Source: Paracoccaceae bacterium
GTDB lineage: Bacteria; Pseudomonadota; Alphaproteobacteria; Rhodobacterales; Rhodobacteraceae
NCBI GenBank assembly: GCA_013042605.1
Contig: JABDPT010000258.1
Coordinates: 1-32,788, forward strand
Direction: 5' to 3'
Length of the DNA stretch: 32,788 nt
Positions 1-8,891 of this stretch are shown in pieces; the stretch's first letter is position 1, and every line of letters starts with the position of its first letter. Under the pieces are notes generated by a model, which ran no database searches, was not told the origin of the DNA, and saw only the letters and a list, made by a program, of their open reading frames with translations. Position numbers and translations under genes: made by a program.

Positions 1-1149
1 CACCACGAGGTCCGCCGCGCTGCCCGGTGTGAGCGTGCCCACTTCGTCCTGCATCTGCATCGCTTCGGCGGACCCTGCTGTGGCAAGCCACAAAAGCTCG
101 GCCGGGTGCAGCGACCGCCCGCGCAGATGCGCCACTTCATAGGCCGAGGCCATCGTGCGCAGCATCGAAAACGACGACCCGCCGCCGGTATCGGTGGCCA
201 GCCCCACGCGCAGGCCCGACGCCGTCAGCCCGTCCATGTCGAACAGCCCCGATCCGATGAAGGTGTTCGAGGTGGGACAATGGATCAGCGCCGCGTCAAC
301 CTCGGTCAGCCGCGCGCGTTCGCGGTCGGTCAGGTGGATCGCGTGGCCATACATCCCGTTCGGCCCCAGAAGACCGAAGGTTTCATAGGTATCAAGGTAG
401 TCGCGGGCGTCGGGAAAGAGGTCGTGCACCCACTCGATCTCGTCATGTTGCTCGCTCAGATGTGTCTGCATCAGGCAGCCGGGATGCTCGGCCCAGAGCG
501 CGCCGAGGGCGGCAAGCTGGTCCGGCGTCGACGTCGGTGAAAAGCGCGGTGTGATGATATAGCGCGCGCGGTTCTGCCCGTGCCAGCGTTCGAGCAACGC
601 CTTACTGTCGTCATAGGCGCTTTGGGCGGTATCGCGCAGCCCATCCGGCGCGTTGCGATCCATGCAGGTCTTGCCCGCGCCCACGGCCATGCCCCGCGCG
701 GCAGCGGCTTCGAAAAACGCGGTCACGCTGGCGGGGTGGATGGTGCAATAGCTGGCGACGCTTGTCGTGCCATGAGCGAGCAACAGATCAAGGTATCGGC
801 CTGCGATTTCAGGGGCATAGGCGGGGTCGTTGAAGCGCATTTCCTCGGGGAACGTATAGGTGTTCAGCCAGTCGATGAGCCGCTTTCCCCAGCTCGCGAT
901 GATCGCGGTTTGCGGGTAATGCGCGTGTGCGTCGACAAAGCCGGGCAGGATCAGACCCTTGCCACAATCGGTACGCGTGGCGTCGGGGTACTGTGCGGCA
1001 AGATCGCTCGCCGACCCGACCGCCAGAATGCGCCCGTCCTGCACGGCCACCGCGCCGTGGCTGTCATGCACCGCCGCCCCAACCCCGTCATGAAACGGAC
1101 TGGCGGTGAAGCTTAGCACCTGTCCGGTTATCAACTCGATCCCTGGCAT
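1..1149 (-). CDS. guaD: Guanine deaminase, 3' end cut by window edge
   Basis: Zinc-dependent hydrolase converting guanine to xanthine and ammonia in cytoplasmic purine salvage. 383 residues are visible, starting MPGIELITGQ; the C-terminus lies outside the window. Amidohydrolase landmarks read in order: PGFVDAHAHYPQ with metal ligands H75 and H77, then QTHLSE, a YGHAIHL histidine, the HCPTSN segment and ATDTGGG carrying the catalytic-type aspartate. These match the guanine deaminase pattern rather than cytosine or adenosine deaminases. The start has an AGGGG-like ribosome site upstream; another ATG 7 bases upstream is in a different frame and soon hits a stop. It is divergent from mgtE across about 120 bp, so the two probably have separate promoters there. 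Frame is open throughout the visible part. Confidence 0.9.
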   Translation of the reverse strand, partial: MPGIELITGQVLSFTASPFHDGVGAAVHDSHGAVAVQDGRILAVGSASDLAAQYPDATRTDCGKGLILPGFVDAHAHYPQTAIIASWGKRLIDWLNTYTFPEEMRFNDPAYAPEIAGRYLDLLLAHGTTSVASYCTIHPASVTAFFEAAAARGMAVGAGKTCMDRNAPDGLRDTAQSAYDDSKALLERWHGQNRARYIITPRFSPTSTPDQLAALGALWAEHPGCLMQTHLSEQHDEIEWVHDLFPDARDYLDTYETFGLLGPNGMYGHAIHLTDRERARLTEVDAALIHCPTSNTFIGSGLFDMDGLTASGLRVGLATDTGGGSSFSMLRTMASAYEVAHLRGRSLHPAELLWLATAGSAEAMQMQDEVGTLTPGSAADLVV

Positions 1150-1269
1150 CCTGCATCCCCTTCGATGCCACCCTAGGCCGCGCCCGTTCGCCCGTAAATC
1201 CGCGCAATACCTCTGTTTTCCATCAGGTCCTTCGCCTATGGTCGCGCCAAACCGACAGGAGGCAGCTCA

Positions 1270-2652
1270 ATGGCCGACGCACCCGATACGCTCGAACCGG
1301 TCGAAGACGGCGATTACGCGCTGGACAACAAGCTTTTCGGCAGCGTCCGACAGGCCGTCGCCAGTGCCGATGCCGCGCGTTTGTCCGAGCTTGTCGAACC
1401 GCTGCACGCGGCCGATATCGCCGACCTTCTTGAACAGATCGATGATGGCGAGCGGCGTGAGATCCTGCTTCTGGCCCCGTCGATCATCGATGGCGAGGTG
1501 CTGTCGGAACTCGACGAGGGTCTGCGCGAAGAGGTGATCGACTATCTGCCCAGCGAAGCGTTGAGCGAGGCTGTGCGTGAGCTGGAAAGCGACGATGTCG
1601 TCGACCTTCTCGAAGACCTTGAGGCGCCGCAGCAGGAAGCCCTTCTTGATGCGCTCGAAGACAGTGACCGGGTCGCGGTCGAACAGGCGCTGGCTTATCC
1701 CGAATATTCTGCCGGGCGTCTCATGCAGCGCGAGGTCGTCACCGCGCCCGAGCATTGGAATGTCGGCGAGACCATCGATCACCTGCGCGCGCACGATGAT
1801 CTGCCCGACGCGTTCTACCACGTGATCCTCGTCGATCCGCGCCACCGGCCCACGGGCTATGTCACGCTAGGCAAGATCATGGGCTCGCCCCGCGCGGTGA
1901 AGCTGACCGACCTTCTCGAAGACAGCTTTCGCACGATCCCGGTGTCGCAGGATGAGGGCGAGGTGGCCTATGCTTTCAACCAGTATCACCTGATTTCGGC
2001 CCCGGTGGTCGATGAAGACGGGCGGCTGGCCGGTGTCATCACCATCGACGACGCGATGGCGGTCTTGGATGAAGAGCACGAGGAAGACATTCTGCGTCTG
2101 GCCGGTGTGGGCGAGGGGCGGTTGTCCGACCGGGTGATCGACACCACGCGGCGGCGGTTCCCCTGGCTTGCGGTGAACCTTGTCACCGCGATCCTTGCGT
2201 CGCTGGTCATCGCGCAGTTCGAGGATGCGATTGCACAGGTCGTGGCCCTTGCCGTGCTGATGCCGATCGTCGCGTCGATGGGCGGGAATGCGGGCACCCA
2301 GAGTCTGACCGTGGCGGTGCGCGCGATTGCCACGAAGGACCTTTCCGGGTCGAACGTATGGCGCGTGATCCGGCGCGAGGTTCTGGTGGGCGCGGTGAAC
2401 GGCATCGCCTTTGCGGTGATCATGGGCATCGTCGGCGTGGTGTGGTTCGGCATCCCGATGCTGGGCGTGGTGATCGCGGCGGCGATGGTGGTGAACCTCG
2501 TGGTGGCGGGGTTTGCGGGCATCGGCATCCCGGTCCTGCTGGAAAAGATCGGCGTCGACCCCGCGCTTGCCTCGGGTGCGTTTGTCACGACCGTCACGGA
2601 TGTCGTTGGGTTCTTTGCCTTTCTCGGCCTCGCCGTCGTTCTTTTGCTATGA
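1270..2652 (+). CDS. mgtE: Magnesium transporter MgtE
   Basis: Inner-membrane Mg2+ channel/transporter of the MgtE family, 460 aa, normal length. An acidic helical N domain (about residues 25-135) is followed by a CBS pair (about 140-280, with DAFYHVILVD and YHLISAPVVDEDGRLAGVI) and five membrane helices (about 295-460). The pore signature GGNAGTQ is at residues 338-344. In the family, Mg2+ binding to the N and CBS domains closes the channel. The start is set by a perfect AGGAGG at 1257-1262, 7 bases before the ATG. The stop overlaps the start of the next gene (ATGA), so the cyclo-ligase is probably translationally coupled. I saw no recognisable Mg2+ riboswitch in the short leader. Confidence 0.95.
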   Translation: MADAPDTLEPVEDGDYALDNKLFGSVRQAVASADAARLSELVEPLHAADIADLLEQIDDGERREILLLAPSIIDGEVLSELDEGLREEVIDYLPSEALSEAVRELESDDVVDLLEDLEAPQQEALLDALEDSDRVAVEQALAYPEYSAGRLMQREVVTAPEHWNVGETIDHLRAHDDLPDAFYHVILVDPRHRPTGYVTLGKIMGSPRAVKLTDLLEDSFRTIPVSQDEGEVAYAFNQYHLISAPVVDEDGRLAGVITIDDAMAVLDEEHEEDILRLAGVGEGRLSDRVIDTTRRRFPWLAVNLVTAILASLVIAQFEDAIAQVVALAVLMPIVASMGGNAGTQSLTVAVRAIATKDLSGSNVWRVIRREVLVGAVNGIAFAVIMGIVGVVWFGIPMLGVVIAAAMVVNLVVAGFAGIGIPVLLEKIGVDPALASGAFVTTVTDVVGFFAFLGLAVVLLL

Positions 2653-3209
2653 GTGTCGAGGCCGCCAAGGCCGAGGCGCGCAAGGCGGCCTTCGCCCGGC
2701 GCAAGGCGGCGCATGGGCAGGGGCTTGATGCGGCGGCGCAGGCGCATCTGCGCGCCTATCTTGCCGCCCGTGCCGGGTCGGCACTGGCGGGCTATATGCC
2801 GATCCGGACCGAGATCGACCCGCTGCCGGTGATGGCCGACTGGTCCGGGCCGGTTTGCGTGCCGGTGATTGCGGGCACGGGGCAGCCGCTGATGTTCCAT
2901 CGCTGGACCCCGGGCGAAGACATGGTCGCCGGCCCGTTCGGCGCGCGGGTGCCGGCGCTTGCGGTTCCGGTGGTGCCGGACGTGCTGATCGTGCCGCTGG
3001 TGGCGTTCGATGCGCAAGGCGGGCGGCTGGGCTATGGCGGCGGGTTCTATGACCGCACGCTGGCGCGGTTGCGGGCCGCCAGACCGACGCTTGCGGTCGG
3101 CTTTGCCTATGCCGCGCAAGAGGCGGCGGACCTGCCACGGAACGCCACCGATCAGCCACTTGATGCGATTGTCACCGAAACCGGCGTGATGACCTTTTCG
3201 AAGGGCTGA
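2649..3209 (+). CDS. 5-formyltetrahydrofolate cyclo-ligase
   Basis: ATP-dependent conversion of 5-formyl-THF to 5,10-methenyl-THF, returning stored folate to the one-carbon pool. 186 aa, typical of the MTHFS/YgfA family. The N-terminal Lys/Arg-rich helix (AEARKAAFARRKAA) fits the nucleotide-binding start of the family, and the C-terminal signature GRLGYGGGFYDR is intact. The start is the ATG that overlaps the mgtE stop by four bases. The frame stays open upstream inside mgtE, but that part is mgtE coding in another frame. The coupling to mgtE has no obvious metabolic logic, although the enzyme does use Mg-ATP. Confidence 0.92.
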   Translation: MSVEAAKAEARKAAFARRKAAHGQGLDAAAQAHLRAYLAARAGSALAGYMPIRTEIDPLPVMADWSGPVCVPVIAGTGQPLMFHRWTPGEDMVAGPFGARVPALAVPVVPDVLIVPLVAFDAQGGRLGYGGGFYDRTLARLRAARPTLAVGFAYAAQEAADLPRNATDQPLDAIVTETGVMTFSKG

Positions 3210-3292
3210 GCGCCGGGCATCGGGCCAAATCCCCCGCAGAGGCCGCGATCTCTGCTTGCCCTTGGCGCGGCCGCGCCCTAGGCCTGTCGGTC

Positions 3293-4105
3293 ATGAAACT
3301 GCTTTTTCTTGGCGATGTTATGGGCCGTGCGGGGCGCGCGGCGGTGATCGGGCAACTGGCCGACCTGCGCGCGGCGTGGTCGCTCGATTTCGTTGTGGTG
3401 AACGGTGAAAACGCGACCTCTGGCGTCGGTCTGTCGGCGGCGCATGCCAAAGACCTGCTGGAGGCGGGCGTCGATGTGATTACCCTTGGGGATCACGCGT
3501 TCGATCAGAAGGACATGCTTCAGTTCATCACCACGGAACCGCGCATCCTGCGTCCGCTCAACTTCGCCAAGGACGCGCCCGGGCGCGGGGCGGGGGTGTT
3601 CGATGCCGGGCGCGGGCGCAAGATCTTGGTCACACAGGTGCTGGGGCAGGTCTTCATGAAACGCCCCTTCGATGACCCGTTCAGCGCGGTCGACACGGTG
3701 CTGAAGGCGCATCCGCGCGGCGGCATGGTGCAGGCGAGCCTTGTCGACATGCATTGCGAGGCGACCTCTGAAAAGATGGCCATGGGCCATTACTGCGACG
3801 GGCGGGCGAGTGTTGTCGTGGGCACCCACACCCATGTGCCCACGGCGGATGCGATGATCCTGCCAGGCGGCACCGGGTATCAGACCGATGCGGGCATGTG
3901 CGGCGATTACCATTCGGTGATCGGGATGGAAAAGGCCGAGCCGATGCGCCGCTTTGTCACCGGCATGCCCAAGGGGCGGTTCACCCCGGCAGCGGGCGAG
4001 GCAAGCCTTGCGGGGCTATATATCGAAACCGATGACAAGACCGGGGCGGCGACACGGGTCGTTTCAGTGCGCCGTGGCGGGCATTTGCCCGGCGCCGCGC
4101 CGTGA
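3293..4105 (+). CDS. YmdB/TIGR00282 family metallophosphoesterase
   Basis: Cytoplasmic dinuclear-metal phosphodiesterase family; the Bacillus YmdB member hydrolyses 2',3'-cyclic nucleotides and affects RNA turnover and biofilm formation. 270 aa, family-typical length. Visible motifs: GDVMG (D8), NGEN (E39, N40), GDHAFDQ (residues 66-72), MHCEATSEK (H154) and GTHTHVPTAD (H179, H181). The third motif is normally GNH with asparagine as metal ligand; here it is GDH with D67. No strong ribosome site precedes the ATG. Its stop overlaps the GTG start of the EamA gene (GTGA), so the two are probably coupled. The substrate in this organism is unknown. Confidence 0.88.
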   Translation: MKLLFLGDVMGRAGRAAVIGQLADLRAAWSLDFVVVNGENATSGVGLSAAHAKDLLEAGVDVITLGDHAFDQKDMLQFITTEPRILRPLNFAKDAPGRGAGVFDAGRGRKILVTQVLGQVFMKRPFDDPFSAVDTVLKAHPRGGMVQASLVDMHCEATSEKMAMGHYCDGRASVVVGTHTHVPTADAMILPGGTGYQTDAGMCGDYHSVIGMEKAEPMRRFVTGMPKGRFTPAAGEASLAGLYIETDDKTGAATRVVSVRRGGHLPGAAP

Positions 4106-5037
4106 CAGCCCGCGCCCGCGAGGCCGCGTTTCTGATCGCCATGCTCGCCTTTTTCGGCGCGCTTTGGGGCGGCACGCAGCCGCTGACGAAAATCGCGGTC
4201 AGCGGAGAGTATCGCGCCCCGGGGCTGATCTTCTGGCAGCTTGTGATCGGGGCGGCGTTTCTGGGTGTGGTCAACCGGTTGCGTGGCAATGGATTGCCGT
4301 TCGGGCGCGCGCAGGTGATCGTTTTCGTCTTCATCGCCCTGGTCGGCACGATCTTCCCCAACCTCGCGTCGTTCGAGGCGATCCGGCATCTGCCGTCCGG
4401 GCTGACATCGATCCTGTTGTCGCTGATCCCGATGCTGGCCTTTCCAATCGCGATCCTCATGCGCAACGAAGGCTTTTCCTGGCGGCGGTTTTCGGGGCTT
4501 GGCTTCGGATTGGTCGGGGTGATGCTGATCGTGCTGCCCGAGGCGAGCCTGCCCGACCGCGCAATGCTGATCTTCGTGCCGCTAGCGATGGTGGCGCCGC
4601 TTTTCTATGCGCTGGAAGGCAATGCCGTGGCGCGTTGGGGCACTGCGGGCATGGACCCTGTGCAGGTGCTTTACGGCGCGTCGATCATTGGGGCGGTGAT
4701 CGCCCTGCCACTGGCCGTGCTCACCGGAGAGTTCATCGACCCCCGCGGCCCATGGGGCGCGGCGGATGCCGCTGTAGTGGCCAGTTCGATCATGCATGCG
4801 GTCGCGTACACGGGATATGTCTGGATGGTGGGGCGCGCGGGGCCCGTCTTCGCGGTGCAGGTCAGTTACCTTGTCACCGGGTTTGGCGTCATCTGGGCGA
4901 TGATCTTCCTCGGCGAAAGCTATTCGGGCTGGATCTGGGCCGCGATGGGTCTGATGTTCGCGGGTATGTTCCTTGTCCAGCCCCGCCCGAAAGAGCCGCT
5001 TGCCCCGGTTGAGGCAACAGGCAAAGATACCGCCTGA
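4102..5037 (+). CDS. EamA/DMT superfamily transporter
   Basis: Inner-membrane protein of 311 aa with about ten hydrophobic segments arranged as two EamA repeats (residues about 10-145 and 155-293). The first repeat starts AFFGALWGGTQPLTKIA and the second ends FLGESYSGWIWAAMGLMFAGMF, both typical of drug/metabolite transporters that export amino acids or small metabolites. The start is a GTG overlapping the previous stop by four bases. Substrate cannot be inferred from sequence or context. It ends 20 bases before the SLC13-type permease, so the two are probably in one transcript. Confidence 0.85.
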   Translation: MTARAREAAFLIAMLAFFGALWGGTQPLTKIAVSGEYRAPGLIFWQLVIGAAFLGVVNRLRGNGLPFGRAQVIVFVFIALVGTIFPNLASFEAIRHLPSGLTSILLSLIPMLAFPIAILMRNEGFSWRRFSGLGFGLVGVMLIVLPEASLPDRAMLIFVPLAMVAPLFYALEGNAVARWGTAGMDPVQVLYGASIIGAVIALPLAVLTGEFIDPRGPWGAADAAVVASSIMHAVAYTGYVWMVGRAGPVFAVQVSYLVTGFGVIWAMIFLGESYSGWIWAAMGLMFAGMFLVQPRPKEPLAPVEATGKDTA

Positions 5038-5057
5038 TCGACCATAAAGGCGCGGCA

Positions 5058-6832
5058 ATGGAACTCTTTACGTTCAGTCCGGAGATCGAGGCCGCGCTTG
5101 CGCTGGCGGTCGTCGCGCTGATGTTCGTGCTTTTCATGCGCGAGAGCTACCCGGCCGAGGTCGTGGCCATCGGTGGCGTGGCTCTGATGCTTATCCTCGG
5201 GGTGCTGCCCTATGACGCCGCGCTGTCGGTGCTGTCGAACCCCGCCCCCTGGACGATTGCGGCGATGTTCGTGGTGATGGGGGCGCTGGTGCGGACCGGG
5301 GCGCTTGACTGGTTCACCGCCAAGGCCGAGGCGCAGGCCGACACGCGCCCTGTCGTCGCGATTGCCGCCCTCATGGGCTTCGTCATCCTGTCCTCGGCCA
5401 TCGTGTCGAACACGCCGGTGGTCGTTGTCATGATCCCGGTCTTCGTGCAACTGGCGCGGCGCTTGGGGATGCCGGCCTCGAAGCTGCTGATCCCGCTGAG
5501 CTATGCGGCCATTCTCGGTGGGACGCTGACATTGATCGGCACCTCGACGAACCTGCTGGTCGATGGTGTGGCGCGGGCCAACGGGCTTGAGGCTTTCACG
5601 ATCTTCGAGGTGACGCCGCTGGCGGTGTTTCTCGTGATCTGGGGGATGATCTATTTGCGGCTCTTCGGCCCGAAGCTTCTGCCCGAACGCGAAAGCATGG
5701 CCGACCTCTTGTCGGGCCGCGCCAAGATGAAGTTCTTCACGGAAGTGGCCATTCCCGAAGACAGTCCGCTGATCGGCGAGGCCGTGAAAGAGGTCGACCT
5801 GTTTGCCCGCGACGGCGTGCGCCTGATCGACGTGTTGCGCGGCGACGCCTCGCTTCGGCGCAACCTGACGGGGGTCACGCTTGAGGCCGGCGACCGGGTC
5901 GTGTTGCGCACCGCGATGTCCGAGCTTCTGGGCCTGCAACAGAACAAGGCCCTGCGCATGGTCGACAAGCTGTCGTCGGTCGAAACGACGACGGTCGAAG
6001 TGCTGATCTCGCCGGGCGCGCGCATGGTGGGGCGTTCGCTTGGGTCGCTGCGTCTGCGGCGGCGCTATGGCGTTTACCCGCTGGCGGTTCACCGGCGGAA
6101 CCAGAATATCGGACGGCAGCTTGACGATCTGATCGTGCGGGTGGGTGACACGCTGTTGCTGGAGGGCGCGCCCGAGGATATTCGGCGGCTGGCGGCGGAT
6201 ATGGACCTTGTCGACGTCTCGCAACCCTCGGCCCGCGCCTATCGGCGGCGCCATGCACCCATCGCCATCGGGGCGCTTCTGGCCATCGTCGCACTGGCCG
6301 CGCTGAACGTGGCCCCGATCTTCCTCTTGGCGATCCTGGCGGTGGCCCTTGTCCTGGTTTCGCGGTGCATCGACGCGGATGAGGCGTTCGGCTTTGTCGA
6401 TGGGCGGCTTCTGGCGCTGATTTTTGCGATGCTGGCCATCGGGGCCGCGCTTGAGGCAAGCGGTGCCGTCGCCCTGATCGCCAATGCCATCGCGCCAACC
6501 CTGGGCATGCTGCCGCCCTTCCTGATCGTCTGGGCAGTCTATCTGCTGACCTCTATCCTGACCGAGCTTGTGTCAAACAACGCCGTGGCCGTGGTGGTCA
6601 CGCCCATCGCCATTGGGCTGGCGGCGGCCTTGGGCATCGATGCGCGGCCCCTCGTGGTGGCGGTAATGGTGGCGGCCTCGGCGTCTTTCGCGACGCCCAT
6701 CGGCTATCAGACGAACATGATGGTCTATGGCCCCGGCGGATACCGGTTCACCGATTTCATGAAGGTCGGCATTCCGCTGAACCTGAGTATCGGGATCCTG
6801 GCCTCGGCCCTGATCCCGTTCATCTGGCCGCT

Positions 6833-6836
<4 letters not shown>
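5058..6836 (+). CDS. SLC13-family permease with two RCK_C domains
   Basis: Inner-membrane anion/sodium symporter-like protein of 592 aa. N-terminal membrane half: SNTPVVVVMIPV and LIGTSTNL. A cytoplasmic middle region carries two RCK_C (TrkA-C) domains at about residues 222-300 and 308-390. The C-terminal membrane half has ELVSNNAVAVVVTP and FATPIGYQTNMMVYGPGGY. The two SN/TN hairpin motifs are characteristic of the SLC13/ArsB fold, and members with RCK_C domains are usually called sulfate or divalent-anion permeases. The actual substrate is unknown. Its stop overlaps the stop of the opposite-strand corrinoid gene by four bases, so the genes meet tail to tail with no room for a separate terminator. 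Confidence 0.88.
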
Positions 6837-7537
<701 letters not shown>

Positions 7538-7627
7538 GGTATTCTCCCCACGGGCCGGTGGCACCGCTCGCGTTTCCTTGCATGTCATGGATATTTTGTC
7601 GCATCCGCACTTGGCGGTTTACGACAA

Positions 7628-7653
7628 GGTTCAGGCCGCAACCGACCTGAACC
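7628..7653. promoter_or_regulatory. Perfect 8-bp inverted repeat in divergent region
   Basis: GGTTCAGG and CCTGAACC flank a 10-base spacer. The site lies about 90 bases from the corrinoid start and 90 from the radical SAM start. Half-site spacing fits a dimeric repressor. Read as RNA toward the corrinoid gene it is a hairpin whose loop (AACCG complement at 7640-7644) could pair with 7615-7619, giving an H-type pseudoknot. I cannot tell operator from RNA element. Confidence 0.4.
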
Positions 7654-7689
7654 GGTGATAATGCCGTGATCTGGCGGCGTTTTTGCAGT

Positions 7690-7714
7690 TTTGCCACATC
7701 GGGGCATTGGCAAA
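7690..7714. promoter_or_regulatory. Inverted repeat TTTGCCA-N11-TGGCAAA
   Basis: Perfect 7-bp arms separated by 11 bases, directly upstream of the SOS box. The right arm overlaps the candidate -35 element (TTGGCA, 7707-7712) of the radical SAM gene, so a protein bound here could affect its transcription. The regulator is not identifiable. Confidence 0.35.
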
Positions 7715-7734
7715 TGTTCTTTCTTTGTTCTAAA
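7707..7734 (+). promoter_or_regulatory. Candidate promoter of the radical SAM gene
   Basis: TTGGCA at 7707-7712 and TCTAAA at 7729-7734 with a 16-base spacer. The predicted transcript start, about 7741-7743, coincides with the ATG at 7743, so the mRNA would be leaderless or nearly so. No Shine-Dalgarno sequence exists before that ATG, which agrees. The -10 match is only moderate. Confidence 0.4.
7716..7730 (+). promoter_or_regulatory. LexA/SOS box GTTC-N7-GTTC
   Basis: GTTC, seven bases (TTTCTTT), GTTC: an exact match to the direct-repeat LexA operator of alphaproteobacteria, defined in Rhodobacter sphaeroides and relatives. It lies between the candidate -35 and -10 elements of the radical SAM gene, 12 bases before its ATG, which is a good position for repression. 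LexA binding itself is inferred. Confidence 0.72.
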
Positions 7735-7742
7735 TTGGTGCA

Positions 7743-8828
7743 ATGCTGCTGGAAGACGGACATACCCCCGAAGCCCTTCGAAAAGGGCGCGCGGCGCGCA
7801 CCAATCGCGTCGGGCGCTATGAAGCCCGGACGCGCGCGCCGGTCGATGATGGCTGGCCCGTGGACGACCCGCTGCCGCCGCTTCGAACCGAGGTTTCGGT
7901 TGAACGCCCGCGCCGCGTGATCACGCGCAACACGTCCCCGGATCTTAGTTTCGACCGCTCGATAAACCCGTACCGGGGGTGCGAACACGGCTGTATCTAT
8001 TGCTTTGCACGCCCCAGCCACGCCTGGCTCGGGATGAGCCCGGGGCTTGATTTCGAAACCCGGCTGATCGCCCGGCCCGACGCGCCCGAGGGTCTGGCCC
8101 GGGAACTGGCGCGCAAGAGTTACCGCCCGGCGGTCATTGCCATCGGCACCAATACCGACCCCTATCAGCCGATTGAGCGCGAGCATGGGATCATGCGGCG
8201 CATTCTTGAGGTGCTGCTGGCCCATCGCCACCCCGTCGCGGTGGTCACCAAGGGCACGCTGATCGAGCGTGATGCGGATATTCTGGGCGAGATGGGGCGC
8301 ATGGGGCTGGCCCGTGTCGGCATTTCGGTGACGACGCTCGACCCGGCCGTCAGCCGCGCGATGGAACCGCGCGTGCCACACCCCGCGCGCCGGTTGCAGA
8401 CCATCCGCCGGCTGACAGATGCGGGGTGCCCGGTGCGGGTCATGGCCTCGCCCATGATCCCCGCGCTCACCGATCACGAGCTGGAGGCGATATTGGAGGC
8501 TGCGCGCGACGCCGGGGCGGTGGCCGCTAGCTGGATCATGCTGCGGCTGCCGCTTGAGGTGGCACCCTTGTTCCGGGAATGGCTGGAAGAGGCGTTTCCC
8601 GACCGCGCCGCCCGGGTGATGGGCCGCGTGCGTGACCTGCATGGCGGGCGCGACTATGACCCCGAATGGGGCAAGCGGCTGCGCGGCGAGGGTGCGTTTG
8701 CCGAGCTGATGGCCCAGCGTTTCGCCATCGCGGTCAAGCGCTTGGGCCTTGCCACCGACCTGCCGCCCCTGCGCACGGATCTTTTTGCCGTGCCGCCCAA
8801 GCCGGGCGACCAGATGGAGCTTTTCTAG
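7743..8828 (+). CDS. PA0069-family radical SAM protein (SplB/COG1533-like)
   Basis: 361-aa radical SAM enzyme of the PA0069 family, grouped in COG1533 with spore photoproduct lyase-like repair enzymes. The iron-sulfur motif CEHGCIYC gives C80, C84 and C87, preceded by SINPYRGC as usual in this family. AIGTNTDPYQPIE and VTKGTLIERD continue the radical SAM barrel. The C-terminus (ELMAQRFAIAVKRLG) is intact. The reaction is unknown for this family; a DNA-repair role is suggested by the COG name and here by a LexA box immediately upstream. The ATG at 7743 has no ribosome site, and the next in-frame ATG falls after the cysteine motif, so this start or a leaderless mRNA is required. Two same-strand genes follow at short spacing. 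Confidence 0.9.
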   Translation: MLLEDGHTPEALRKGRAARTNRVGRYEARTRAPVDDGWPVDDPLPPLRTEVSVERPRRVITRNTSPDLSFDRSINPYRGCEHGCIYCFARPSHAWLGMSPGLDFETRLIARPDAPEGLARELARKSYRPAVIAIGTNTDPYQPIEREHGIMRRILEVLLAHRHPVAVVTKGTLIERDADILGEMGRMGLARVGISVTTLDPAVSRAMEPRVPHPARRLQTIRRLTDAGCPVRVMASPMIPALTDHELEAILEAARDAGAVAASWIMLRLPLEVAPLFREWLEEAFPDRAARVMGRVRDLHGGRDYDPEWGKRLRGEGAFAELMAQRFAIAVKRLGLATDLPPLRTDLFAVPPKPGDQMELF

Positions 8829-8891
8829 AGCTTGGTCCGGCGCGCGACACGTGGTCTTATGACCCGCGACGCAGCACCCAAGGGGACCCTG

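Noticed and set aside
4920-6254. Minus-strand open frame of 444 codons opposite the SLC13 gene
   Set aside because: Low-complexity His/Arg/Gln-rich product antisense to a clear membrane transporter.
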